DNA from: an uncultured Clostridia bacterium
GTDB taxonomy: Bacteria > Bacillota > Clostridia > Christensenellales > Aristaeellaceae
Length of the DNA stretch: 64,000 nt
Assembly: GCA_934647165.1 (NCBI GenBank)
Contig: CAKUFA010000006.1
Location: 1 to 64,000 of the forward strand
Direction: 5' to 3'
The notes below the pieces were generated by a model that saw only the letters and a list, made by a program, of their open reading frames with translations, was not told the DNA's origin and made no database searches. Numbering within the stretch: the stretch's first letter is position 1; every line of letters starts with the position of its first letter. A program made the translations under genes and the position numbers. Below are positions 32,370 to 40,957 of this stretch, piece after piece.

Positions 32370-32603
32370 GGTTTCATTTCATCCTTTCCTAATGGATTTT
32401 GTGAATAATGTGGACGAAACACAAAAGATTCATGCACGCGCGAACCGCCAAAAGAAGGAACTTGCCTGCATTGCGGCGAATAAGGCAAGGTGAATACGGT
32501 TTTTTTCGTCCATTTTCATCCCTTGGCAAGAAAATGGCAGGCTGCTCCGTTTTCCTTGTAGAAAGAAGAACTACCCTCGCGAAAAGGCAGGTGCATTTTT
32601 CCG

Positions 32604-33734
32604 ATGCGGAACAACAAACGCGATCCCATGAAAATTATGCTGCGTGTGACGGTTAGCCTGGTAGTGCTGGCTGTGGCAGCATCCCTCCTTTCCGGCGCAA
32701 TCGGCAGCTATCGCCAGCAGAAGCTTGTCGCCCGGCAGAAAGAGGTTCAGCAAATCAACGAGCAGCGCGACCAGGAATACGCCGTGGCGCTGGCTGAGTT
32801 TGAACGGGCTTCCGCCAGCGGAGCCAACCTGGCCTGGCCCATGCAAAAAAGCGAAGGCTGGGATGTGGTTGATTTAACCAACTATCCGCTGGAAAACCCC
32901 GGCAGCATCACCCTCACGCGTCAGGATCTGATGTACGGCGGCATGCTGCTGGTAAACCAGTGGCACTCCCGCCCGGATGATTTTGATGACGCGGGCGTGG
33001 TGAGCGTTGGCAGCTACACCGGCGGCAAAATCGGTGTGGCGGACTACAATGTGAAGCTGTTCCCGGTGGCCATTGCCGCCCTGCAGGACGCCATTGCCGG
33101 GGCAAAGGACGCCGGATACGAGCACTACATGGTGTCCGAAGGCTACCGCAGCTGGGATGACCAGAACGCCCTGTTCCAGAAAGCCATGGATCGGCTGAAG
33201 AGCAAGTACAGCGGCGACGCGTTGGTGGAGCAGGCCAAGAAAAGCGTGAACTATCCCGGAACAAGCGAATTCAACAGCGGCTTGTCCTTCACGCTGCGCC
33301 TCTACAGCCGCACAGATGCATCCATTGGCAAGCCCGCCTATTCCACCACGGCGGCTGGTCAGTGGATGAGCGAAAACTGCTGGAAATACGGCTTTGTGTT
33401 CCGCTTCCCGCTGGCGGATTTCCCCCTCCAGGGTACGGCGGACAAGAGCTATAAGACCGGCATCAGCGCCGAGCTGAACCTGTATCGCTACGTTGGCAAG
33501 GGCAATGCAGCGGTGATGCACATCAAGGACTTCTGCATGGAAGAATATGTGGACTATTTACAGGAGCATCCGCACATCGCCGTGTTTGAGGATGGCGTGC
33601 TGAAATATGAAATTTATCGACAGTACGTGGGCGATGAGACGAACGAAATTTCCCTGAACCTGACAGGACGCGCCAGCCAGTACACGGCCTCGTTGGACAA
33701 CATGGGCGGCGTCATTACCGTGTTTGAATACTAA
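32604..33734 (+). CDS. VanY-fold cell-wall protein without zinc ligands
   Basis: A 376-residue protein with an N-terminal membrane anchor (about 12-32), a coiled stretch, and a D,D-carboxypeptidase-type (VanY/DacB) domain from about 150. It keeps the scaffold GYRSWDDQNALF, the long helix, ENCWKYGFVFRFP and the RYVG and EEYVDYL end. But where active enzymes have SExHxxGxAxD it reads SEFNSGLSFTL, so the zinc His and Asp are replaced, and the E-x-WH motif reads AELNLY. It is therefore probably an inactive binder or scaffold. MITE copy 3 directly follows the stop. Confidence 0.8.
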   Translation: MRNNKRDPMKIMLRVTVSLVVLAVAASLLSGAIGSYRQQKLVARQKEVQQINEQRDQEYAVALAEFERASASGANLAWPMQKSEGWDVVDLTNYPLENPGSITLTRQDLMYGGMLLVNQWHSRPDDFDDAGVVSVGSYTGGKIGVADYNVKLFPVAIAALQDAIAGAKDAGYEHYMVSEGYRSWDDQNALFQKAMDRLKSKYSGDALVEQAKKSVNYPGTSEFNSGLSFTLRLYSRTDASIGKPAYSTTAAGQWMSENCWKYGFVFRFPLADFPLQGTADKSYKTGISAELNLYRYVGKGNAAVMHIKDFCMEEYVDYLQEHPHIAVFEDGVLKYEIYRQYVGDETNEISLNLTGRASQYTASLDNMGGVITVFEY

Positions 33735-33894
33735 GGCAATACCGCACAAATGAGTTGGTGCGGAGGCGAATGAATTTTTCGTCAGATGCAATGGCAGATT
33801 TTGAAGGTTTACTGGAGGTAAATCGAAAAATCTGCAAGCAGCAGATGGCGGAAAAGGCATCGCCTACGCTGCCAACGAATTGTGCGGTATTGCC
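33735..33894. mobile_element. MITE copy 3 (160 bp)
   Basis: Same sequence and orientation as copies 1 and 2. The left flank is CTAA, whose TAA is the stop codon of the VanY-like gene; the right flank is TTAA. It separates that gene from its terminator at 33907. Confidence 0.85.
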
Positions 33895-33906
33895 TTAAGT
33901 TTCTTT

Positions 33907-33947
33907 CCCCCGCAGGCGTTGGCTGAAGCGCTTGCGGGGGCTTCTTT
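33907..33947 (+). terminator. Terminator of the VanY-like gene
   Basis: CCCCCGCA and TGCGGGGG with an inner stem, followed by CTTCTTTTC. It lies beyond the MITE, which pushed it 160 bases away from the gene. Confidence 0.7.
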
Positions 33948-34032
33948 TCATTTCCTTTCGCCTTCCCGAAGCATGAGAAAGCGTCCGCACCAAAGGCAAC
34001 AAATTGTTCATAAAAAAATTTCTCATTTCCTA

Positions 34033-34060
34033 TTGACAAAAAAACAGATTGGTGTAAAAT
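34033..34060 (+). promoter_or_regulatory. Sigma-A promoter of clpB
   Basis: TTGACA (34033-34038), 16 bases, TAAAAT (34055-34060), about 74 bases before clpB. Confidence 0.75.
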
Positions 34061-34071
34061 AAGCATCGAAA

Positions 34072-34088
34072 GGTCAAAGAAAGTCAGG
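34072..34088 (+). promoter_or_regulatory. CtsR-like operator before clpB
   Basis: GGTCAAA, GAA, AGTCAGG: the first heptad is a perfect CtsR half-site, the second is degenerate. It overlaps the expected transcription start, so CtsR repression of clpB is likely. Confidence 0.6.
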
Positions 34089-34133
34089 AATGACAAAGAG
34101 ACCTTGAAGCCATTGCCAAAGGAGGCATGACCT

Positions 34134-36731
34134 ATGGACATGAATCAATTCACCCAAAAGACTCGGGAAGCCATCCAACGCGCCCAAGCCATCGCGGTAG
34201 AATATCAACATATGCAGGTTGACCAGGAGCACCTCGCAAGCGCTCTTGTAGAAGACGACAACGGCCTTATTCCCCAGCTGTTGAATCAAAGCGGCGTGGA
34301 TGTAACCGTGCTGCGTCAGGCGCTGACGGAAGCCCTGGGACGCATCCCGCGGGTGAGCGGTCCCGGCCGCGAAGCCGACAAGGTCTACATCTCTTCCGAG
34401 CTGGAAAAGGCGCTGCTTGCCGCACAGGAACGCGCCAAGCAGATGAAGGATGAATATCTGTCGGTGGAGCATGTGTGGCTGGGCATCACCAGCAAGCCCA
34501 ACAGTCGCATGAAGGAAATTCTTCAGCGGGTGGGCTGGAAGGAAGACGTGTTCCTCAAGGCATTGTCCAGCGTGCGCGGTGCAACCCGTGTGACCACGGA
34601 CAGCCCGGAGGACACCTATGACGCGCTGAAGAAGTATGGCTCCGACCTGGTGGCCATGGCGCGCGCACAGAAGCTTGACCCTGTGATTGGCCGCGACAGC
34701 GAGATCCGCAACGTGATCCGCATCCTGAGCCGAAAGACAAAGAACAACCCTGTGCTGATCGGCGAGCCTGGCGTTGGTAAAACCGCCGTGGTTGAAGGGC
34801 TGGCACAGCGTATTGTACGCGGTGATGTGCCTGACAGCCTGAAGAACCGCACCATTTTCTCCCTGGACATGGGCAGCCTGATTGCAGGCGCCAAGTTCCG
34901 CGGCGAATTTGAGGAACGCCTGAAGGCTGTGCTGGCAGAAGTCAAAAAGAGCGAAGGCAAAATTATCCTCTTCATTGATGAGCTGCACACCATTGTGGGT
35001 GCGGGCAAGGCTGATGGCGCCATGGATGCGGGTAACCTGCTCAAGCCTATGCTGGCCCGCGGTGAGTTGCACTGCATTGGTGCAACAACACTGAACGAAT
35101 ACCGGCAGTACATTGAGAAGGACGCTGCGTTGGAGCGCCGTTTCCAGCCGGTGATGGTGGGTGAGCCTTCGGTGGAAGACACCATCGCCATCCTGCGCGG
35201 CCTGAAGGAGCGCTACGAGGTATTCCACGGCGTGAAAATTCAGGACAATGCCTTGATTGCCGCCGCGACGCTGTCCAACCGTTACATCACTGACCGCTTC
35301 CTGCCCGACAAGGCCATTGACCTGGTGGATGAAGCCTGCGCCATGATCCGCACGGAAATTGACTCCCTGCCCCAGGAGCTGGACGATATTCGCCGCCGCA
35401 TTATGCAGCTGGAAATTGAGGAAGCAGCCCTGAAGAAGGATGATGACGAAATCACCAAGGCACATTTGGCCGAGGTGCAAAAAGAGTTGGCGGAGAAGCG
35501 CGAAACCTTCAACGCCATGAAGGCAAAATGGGAAAGCGAGAAGAATGCCATCGGCAAGGTGACAAAGCTGCGTGAAGACATCGAGCGCACCAATGCCGCC
35601 ATTGAAAAGGCCGAGCGTGACTACGACCTGAACCGTGCCGCCGAGTTGAAATACGGCGAGCTGCCCAAGCTGAAGAAGGAATTGGCCGAAGAAGAGGCCA
35701 TTGCCGAGAAGAGCAAGGGTGAGGACAGCCTGCTGCGCAATAAGGTGACAGAAGAGGAAATTGCCCGCATTGTAGCACGGTGGACAGGCATCCCGGTTGC
35801 CAAGTTGATGGAAGGCGAGCGCGAGAAGCTCCTTCACCTGGAGGATGTACTGCATGAACGCGTCATCGGCCAGGATGAAGCGGTGCGCAAGGTAAGCGAA
35901 GCCATCCTGCGCAGCCGTGCAGGCATTCAGGATCCGAACCGGCCGCTGGGCAGCTTCCTGTTCCTCGGCCCCACGGGCGTTGGTAAAACAGAGCTTGCCA
36001 AGGCTTTGGCACAGGCGCTGTTTGACGATGAAAAGAACATGGTGCGTATCGACATGTCCGAGTACATGGAGAAATTCAGCGTATCTCGTCTGATCGGCGC
36101 ACCTCCCGGATATGTGGGCTATGACGAAGGCGGCCAGCTGACGGAAGCGGTTCGCCGGCATCCATACTGCGTGGTGCTGTTTGACGAAGTGGAAAAAGCG
36201 CACCCGGATGTGTTCAATGTACTGCTGCAGGTGCTGGACGACGGCCGCATCACAGACAGCCAGGGACGGACGGTGGACTTCAAGAACACCATCCTCATCA
36301 TGACAAGCAACCTTGGCAGCGAGTATATCCTGGACGGTATCAAGGATGGGGAAATCACGCCTGAAGCGCGTGCACAGGTGGATCGCCTGCTGAAGACGCA
36401 CTTCCGCCCGGAATTCCTGAACCGGATTGACGAGATTGTGTACTACAAGCCGCTGACCCGTGAGCAGATCGGCAGCATTGTGCAGCTGATGCTCAAGAGC
36501 CTGAACCAGCGCCTGAGCGACCGTCAGCTTTCTGTGAAACTGACGCCCGCGGCACTGGAAGCGGTGATTGACCAGGGCTTTGATCCTGTGTATGGTGCAC
36601 GTCCGCTCAAGCGGTTCCTGCAAAGCCACGTGGAAACCCTCGTTGCGCGCCGCATCATCGCTGCCGATGTGAAACCCGGCGAAGTGATGACCGTGGACGT
36701 GGACGGCAACGGAGCGTTGTATATCCGATAA
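34134..36731 (+). CDS. clpB: ATP-dependent disaggregase ClpB
   Basis: A hexameric AAA+ chaperone that rescues aggregated proteins with DnaK. The 865-residue product has the N-domain (about 1-145), a first AAA+ module with GEPGVGKTAVVEG and IILFIDELHTIVGAG, a middle coiled-coil domain (about 400-525), and a second AAA+ module with GPTGVGKTELAKAL and VVLFDEVEKAHPDVFNVLLQVLDDGRITDSQGR. The middle domain separates ClpB from ClpC. Full length. AAGGAGG lies before the ATG. Confidence 0.97.
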   Translation: MDMNQFTQKTREAIQRAQAIAVEYQHMQVDQEHLASALVEDDNGLIPQLLNQSGVDVTVLRQALTEALGRIPRVSGPGREADKVYISSELEKALLAAQERAKQMKDEYLSVEHVWLGITSKPNSRMKEILQRVGWKEDVFLKALSSVRGATRVTTDSPEDTYDALKKYGSDLVAMARAQKLDPVIGRDSEIRNVIRILSRKTKNNPVLIGEPGVGKTAVVEGLAQRIVRGDVPDSLKNRTIFSLDMGSLIAGAKFRGEFEERLKAVLAEVKKSEGKIILFIDELHTIVGAGKADGAMDAGNLLKPMLARGELHCIGATTLNEYRQYIEKDAALERRFQPVMVGEPSVEDTIAILRGLKERYEVFHGVKIQDNALIAAATLSNRYITDRFLPDKAIDLVDEACAMIRTEIDSLPQELDDIRRRIMQLEIEEAALKKDDDEITKAHLAEVQKELAEKRETFNAMKAKWESEKNAIGKVTKLREDIERTNAAIEKAERDYDLNRAAELKYGELPKLKKELAEEEAIAEKSKGEDSLLRNKVTEEEIARIVARWTGIPVAKLMEGEREKLLHLEDVLHERVIGQDEAVRKVSEAILRSRAGIQDPNRPLGSFLFLGPTGVGKTELAKALAQALFDDEKNMVRIDMSEYMEKFSVSRLIGAPPGYVGYDEGGQLTEAVRRHPYCVVLFDEVEKAHPDVFNVLLQVLDDGRITDSQGRTVDFKNTILIMTSNLGSEYILDGIKDGEITPEARAQVDRLLKTHFRPEFLNRIDEIVYYKPLTREQIGSIVQLMLKSLNQRLSDRQLSVKLTPAALEAVIDQGFDPVYGARPLKRFLQSHVETLVARRIIAADVKPGEVMTVDVDGNGALYIR

Positions 36732-36776
36732 GCACCGAAACCACCGGCTAAAAGAGAAGGCGCAGCGCCTTGCTCG

Positions 36777-36828
36777 AAAAACAGCCATAGCATGAAGGGA
36801 AAACCTTCACGCTGTGGCTGTTTTTTTA
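36777..36828 (+). terminator. Terminator of clpB
   Basis: AAAACAGCCATAGCATGAAGG pairs with its complement (one or two mismatches), followed by TTTTTTT. The rest of the 385-base gap to galE holds only this and the galE terminator. Confidence 0.88.
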
Positions 36829-37008
36829 TCAACAAGTTTTCCCTGAAGCCTTCTCACTGCCTGCGATTGCAAAAAAGAAAGTCCCCCTGGTGGGATTTCC
36901 GGTATCAGATACGATCCGCTTGCAAACAGGCTTCTTCCAGTGCCTTGTTTCACAGCAGCGTTCCACATCCCGCAACAGAAGACTATAAACAGAAAAACAC
37001 CGCCCAAC

Positions 37009-37068
37009 AAAAAGCGGACAGGCAATGCCAACGCCCTGAAAGGCCTGGTGAATTGCTTGTCCGCTTTT
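37009..37068 (-). terminator. Terminator of galE
   Basis: AAAAGCGGACAGGCAAT and ATTGCTTGTCCGCTTTT form a long stem with an inner GGCCT fold. On the minus strand it ends in CGCTTTTTGTT, 49 bases after galE. The GCGGACA motif also occurs in the hairpins at 18336, 18571 and 54393. Confidence 0.8.
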
Positions 37069-37116
37069 AGCAGCAACCGTTACAGCTCACACAAAGCTAT
37101 GCCTGCCGCAGATTGA

Positions 37117-38133
37117 TTATCCTTCGTATCCATTGGGATTCATGGTCTGATAACGCCAGGAATCACGGCACATATCATCAAGATTCTTTTCCGCCTTCCA
37201 GCCAAGCAGCGTTTCCGCCTTGGTCGGATCAGCATAGCAGGCGTCCACATCCCCGGGGCGGCGAGGCGCAATGACGTAAGGCACATCCACCTTATTCACG
37301 CGGCTGAAGGCATGCACAATATCCAGCACGCTGTAACCCACGCCCGTGCCCAGGTTGATGATCTCGCATCCGGTGTGTGCCGCGGCATAGTTGCAGGCCT
37401 TCACATGTCCCTTCGCCAGATCCACCACATGAATATAGTCGCGCACGCCGGTTCCGTCAGGCGTAGCATAATCGTTGCCATACACGGACAACTGCTTGAG
37501 CTGACCTGCGGCTACCTTGGCAATATAGGGCATGAGGTTATTGGGGATCCCGTTGGGATTTTCTCCAATCAAGCCGCTTTCATGCGCGCCGATCGGGTTG
37601 AAGTAGCGCAGCAGCACAACGCTCCACTGCGGATCCGCCGTCACAACACCCTGAAGGATTTTCTCGATCATGTATTTTGTCCAGCCATAAGGGTTGGTGC
37701 AGCCTTTGCAGAACATGTCCTCCCGCAGGGGCACCTCATCCGGCACGCCATACACCGTGGCGGAGGAGGAAAACACCAGCCGCTTGCAGCCATGAGCCTG
37801 CATAACCTCGCACAGGGTGAGGGTAGAATCAAGATTGTTGCGATAATATTCCAGCGGCTTATGAACGCTCTCACCCACCGCCTTCAAGCCTGCAAAATGG
37901 ATGACCGCATCAATGGCGTTTTCATCAAAAATACGGGTCATGGCCGCCTTGTCGCAGCAGTCCGCTTGATAAGCCTTCACCGCCTTGCCGGTGATTTTCT
38001 CCACCCGCCGCAGCGCCTCAGGCTGGCTGTTCACATAATTGTCCACCACAACAATATCATTGCCGACATTGAGCAGCTCCACTGCCGTGTGGGAGCCAAT
38101 AAATCCCGCACCACCCGTGAGCAGGATAGTCAT
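37117..38133 (-). CDS. galE: UDP-glucose 4-epimerase
   Basis: Interconverts UDP-glucose and UDP-galactose. The 338-residue product has the NAD-binding GGAGFIGSHTAVELL, VDNYVNSQPE, HFAGLKAVGESVHKPLEYYRNN, the catalytic SSSATVYG with NPYGWTKYMIEKIL (Tyr and Lys), and RYFNPIGAHESGLIGE. Length and motifs are those of GalE. The ATG at 38133 follows GGAAGG; the frame is open upstream to 38307 without support. Own promoter; no gal operon nearby. Confidence 0.96.
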   Translation of the reverse strand: MTILLTGGAGFIGSHTAVELLNVGNDIVVVDNYVNSQPEALRRVEKITGKAVKAYQADCCDKAAMTRIFDENAIDAVIHFAGLKAVGESVHKPLEYYRNNLDSTLTLCEVMQAHGCKRLVFSSSATVYGVPDEVPLREDMFCKGCTNPYGWTKYMIEKILQGVVTADPQWSVVLLRYFNPIGAHESGLIGENPNGIPNNLMPYIAKVAAGQLKQLSVYGNDYATPDGTGVRDYIHVVDLAKGHVKACNYAAAHTGCEIINLGTGVGYSVLDIVHAFSRVNKVDVPYVIAPRRPGDVDACYADPTKAETLLGWKAEKNLDDMCRDSWRYQTMNPNGYEG

Positions 38134-38181
38134 CAGGCAACCTTCCCTTCTTGTTTCAAATGCAGTTCTTTCTTCCCTGTT

Positions 38182-38210
38182 ATTGTAAGTCAAATTGTTT
38201 CCTTTGGCAA
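38182..38210 (-). promoter_or_regulatory. Sigma-A promoter of galE
   Basis: On the minus strand TTGCCA (38205-38210), 17 bases, TACAAT (38182-38187), 49 bases before the start. Confidence 0.7.
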
Positions 38211-38248
38211 GGGTCGTAAACAAGTTTTTCCGGAACATATCTTGCGCT

Positions 38249-39115
38249 TTACTTTTTTTCTCTTTCAAGCTGCTCCACAATGGCCGGAATTTTTGCTGCC
38301 TCAGCACTGTCCAGCGGCGGGAATTCCGGCGCCATTTCCTGCAGCGTATGCAAAAGCACCTCGCTTGTCAAATAACGGGTAAACCACTTTTGATCCGCAG
38401 GCAGCACATACCACGGCGCTTCCTCCGTGGCAGTAGCGTTGATGCAATCTTCAAACGCCGCGTCGTATTCTTCCCATAGGGCGCGCTCCTTCATGTCGGC
38501 AGTGGACAACTTCCAATGCTTATCCTCCCGCTCCATGCGATCAAGGAAGCGATCGCGCTGCTTTTCCTTGCTCACATGCAGGAAAAGCTTCACCATGCGG
38601 TAGCCGTTTTCGTAGAGATACTGTTCCCAATCCCGCAGCTGACGATAGCGGCGGGGGAAAAAGTCCTGTGTAAGGCAACGCGAAGCGAGGGTATAGCCCT
38701 GCTCCAGATGATGCACACGCACCACCAGCACATCCTCATATTGTGAGCGATTGAATACGCCGATGGTGCCGCGGGGCGGCAGCGCCTGATTGATACGCCA
38801 GAGATAGTCGTGCGCCAGCTCAGTTTTATTGGGTGCCTTGAAGGCGTTCACCTGCAAGGCCGCCGGGTTGAGCCCTGAGAACACATGCTTGATGAGGCTG
38901 TCCTTCCCTGCTGCGTCCCGCGCCTGTATGGCTATGACAAGCCCCTCCTGCCCTGCCGCATACAGCTTTTCCTGAAGCACCGCCGCCTGCCGGATATTTT
39001 CCGTTGTACGGGCGATCAGTTCCGCCTTGTTCGCCTTATTTTCACCTGCCCCGGTGGGCATCTCCTTCAGCTCCAGTTTTCTGCTTCCGTCAAACCGGTA
39101 GGGTTTCAGCGACAT
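38249..39115 (-). CDS. Polyphosphate:nucleotide phosphotransferase, PPK2 family
   Basis: Moves phosphate between polyphosphate and nucleotides. The 288-residue product has the Walker-A-like IAIQARDAAGKDSLIKHVFSGLNPAALQV, then LAHDYLWRINQALPPRGTIGVFNRSQYEDVLVVRVH, and the lid ERALWEEYDAAFEDCINATATEEAPWYVLPADQKW, which together define one-domain PPK2 proteins. Whether the product is ADP/ATP or GTP cannot be read. The second Gly of the usual GRDAAGKGG loop is Asp here (GKDS), as in several members. Single gene. Confidence 0.9.
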   Translation of the reverse strand: MSLKPYRFDGSRKLELKEMPTGAGENKANKAELIARTTENIRQAAVLQEKLYAAGQEGLVIAIQARDAAGKDSLIKHVFSGLNPAALQVNAFKAPNKTELAHDYLWRINQALPPRGTIGVFNRSQYEDVLVVRVHHLEQGYTLASRCLTQDFFPRRYRQLRDWEQYLYENGYRMVKLFLHVSKEKQRDRFLDRMEREDKHWKLSTADMKERALWEEYDAAFEDCINATATEEAPWYVLPADQKWFTRYLTSEVLLHTLQEMAPEFPPLDSAEAAKIPAIVEQLEREKK

Positions 39116-39317
39116 GGATACGTCCTCCTATGCATTCAACACTTTGATGAACCTTTTCAAAGCGTGTTTCTCTCGTGCTGCTGTTTTCCAGAATTTGTGT
39201 TTTATCAAATGACCCTACGCTATATTCGCGGCCGCATGGAAAAATCCTGCACAGAAGCAACATCCAAGCCCTTCGGCACAGGTTCTGTGGCCGTTTGCAT
39301 AATGAAAAGCATGCAAG

Positions 39318-39357
39318 AAGGGAGGCAATCGCCCCCTTGCAAAGCGATTCCTCCCTT
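39318..39357 (-). terminator. Terminator of the liv operon
   Basis: AAGGGAGGCAATCG and CGATTCCTCCCTT form an almost perfect stem about 20 bases after livF. The T-run is weak. The rest of the 260-base gap to the PPK2 gene holds nothing that I recognise. Confidence 0.55.
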
Positions 39358-39377
39358 TGTGCAGCGCTTGATTCTTT

Positions 39378-40103
39378 TCAGCTTCCCAGATAGGCCTTGC
39401 GCACGGCATCGTTATGGAGCAGTTCATCCGCAGACCCTGTCATGCTGATGGTGCCGGTTTCCAGCACGTAGGCACGGTCTGCAATGGACAGTGCCATCTG
39501 CGCATTCTGTTCCACCAGCAGAATGGTCACGCCAGCCTCATGCAGTTCCTTAACAATATCGAAAATCTGCTCCACCAAAATGGGGGCAAGACCCATGGAC
39601 GGCTCGTCCAGCATCAGCAGCTTAGGCTTGCTCATCAAGGCGCGTGCCATGGCCAGCATCTGCTGCTCGCCGCCGGAGAGCGTACCGGCGATCTGCTTCT
39701 CGCGCTCTTTCAGGCGGGGGAAACGCTTAAACATTTCCTGCATGGAAGCGTCAATTTCAACCGCCGGGCGGGTATAGCCGCCCATCTCCAGGTTTTCGCG
39801 AACAGTCATCTGCTGGAAGATGCGCCGCCCCTCCGGGCAAAGCGCAACGCCCTGGGAAACAATTTTGCTGGCATGGGTTGTCAGCAGGTTTTTTTCATCA
39901 AAGATGATGGCGCCGCTGCGCGGCCGCAGAAGCCCTGCCACCGTGTTCAGCGTGGTGGATTTGCCCGCGCCGTTGGCGCCAATCAGCGTCACCACCTCAT
40001 CGTCATACACCTCAAAGCTGATGCCTTTGATCGCGTGGATTGCACCATAGTACACATGCAGGTCATCCACCTTCAACAGCGGCTTGCGTTCCTCGCTCAT
40101 CAA
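39378..40103 (-). CDS. livF: Branched-chain amino acid ABC transporter ATPase LivF
   Basis: One of two ATPases of the liv importer. The 241-residue product has Walker A GANGAGKSTTLNT, ABC signature LSGGEQQMLAMARALM, Walker B LLMLDEPSMGLAP, and GLRPRSG / LCPEGRRIFQQMTVRENLEMG, a LivF-type Q-loop region. It overlaps livG by four bases. Last gene of livJHMGF. Confidence 0.96.
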   Translation of the reverse strand: MMSEERKPLLKVDDLHVYYGAIHAIKGISFEVYDDEVVTLIGANGAGKSTTLNTVAGLLRPRSGAIIFDEKNLLTTHASKIVSQGVALCPEGRRIFQQMTVRENLEMGGYTRPAVEIDASMQEMFKRFPRLKEREKQIAGTLSGGEQQMLAMARALMSKPKLLMLDEPSMGLAPILVEQIFDIVKELHEAGVTILLVEQNAQMALSIADRAYVLETGTISMTGSADELLHNDAVRKAYLGS

Positions 40104-40957
40104 GCATCCTCCTTCCGCTTGCCCAGATAGGCCTCAATCACCACAGGATTGCGCTGAATTTCTTCCGCCGTACCCTTGGCAATCACACGGCCGTAATTCA
40201 ACACGCAGATGCCCTCGCAAATGCCCATCACCAGGTTCATATCATGCTCGATGAGCATCACCGCAATCTGGAACTGGTCGCGGATCTTGATGATGTTGTC
40301 CATCAGTTCTTCCGTTTCATGGGGATTCATGCCCGCAGCCGGTTCATCCAGCAGTAAGAGGGAAGGGTTGGTCGCCAGGGCACGAACAATTTCCAGCCGC
40401 CGCTGTGCGCCATAAGGCAGGGAGCCTGCCTTCACATCCGCCATGTTCTGCATGTCGAAAATACTAAGCAGCTCCAGCGCTTTTTCATGCTGCACCCGCT
40501 CCTGCTTCCAGTAAGTCGGCAAGCGGAAAATGCCCGTGAACATGCCGTACTTCACCTGGTTGTGAAGCCCGATGCGAACGTTGTCCTCCACAGACATGTT
40601 GCCGAACAAGCGGATATTCTGGAAGGTGCGGGCAATGCCCAGCTTGTTGGCCTGCACGGTGTTCATGCCCGCAGTGTCGCGGCCATTGACAAGCACGGTG
40701 CCGGTCGTGGGTTGATACACCTTGGTCAGCAGATTGAAAACCGTGGTTTTGCCTGCGCCATTGGGGCCGATCAGGCCGGCGATCTCCGTTTTGCCAATGG
40801 TCAGGTTAAAGTCCTCCACAGCCTTCAGGCCGCCGAACTCAATGCCCAAATGCCGCGCTTCCAGCACGGGGGTTTTGTTCACATCCCGCTCAGGCACAAT
40901 GGCCTCGCTGGGCACAGGCACCATTTGGGTGGTGGATTTCCGCTTAATGTTGCTCAT
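40100..40957 (-). CDS. livG: Branched-chain amino acid ABC transporter ATPase LivG
   Basis: Second ATPase of the liv importer, 285 residues. Walker A GPNGAGKTTVFNLL, GIARTFQNIRLF typical of LivG, signature LPYGAQRRLEIVRAL in place of LSGGQ, Walker B LLLLDEPAAGMNPHET, and the C-terminal VIEAYLGK end. An extra N-terminal 30 residues precede the core. Overlaps livM by four bases and livF by four. Confidence 0.96.
   Translation of the reverse strand: MSNIKRKSTTQMVPVPSEAIVPERDVNKTPVLEARHLGIEFGGLKAVEDFNLTIGKTEIAGLIGPNGAGKTTVFNLLTKVYQPTTGTVLVNGRDTAGMNTVQANKLGIARTFQNIRLFGNMSVEDNVRIGLHNQVKYGMFTGIFRLPTYWKQERVQHEKALELLSIFDMQNMADVKAGSLPYGAQRRLEIVRALATNPSLLLLDEPAAGMNPHETEELMDNIIKIRDQFQIAVMLIEHDMNLVMGICEGICVLNYGRVIAKGTAEEIQRNPVVIEAYLGKRKEDA

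Noticed and set aside
34074..36788. A 904-codon minus-strand frame opposite clpB
   Set aside because: It mirrors the codon bias of clpB; the product is His/Gln/Leu-rich without any domain.
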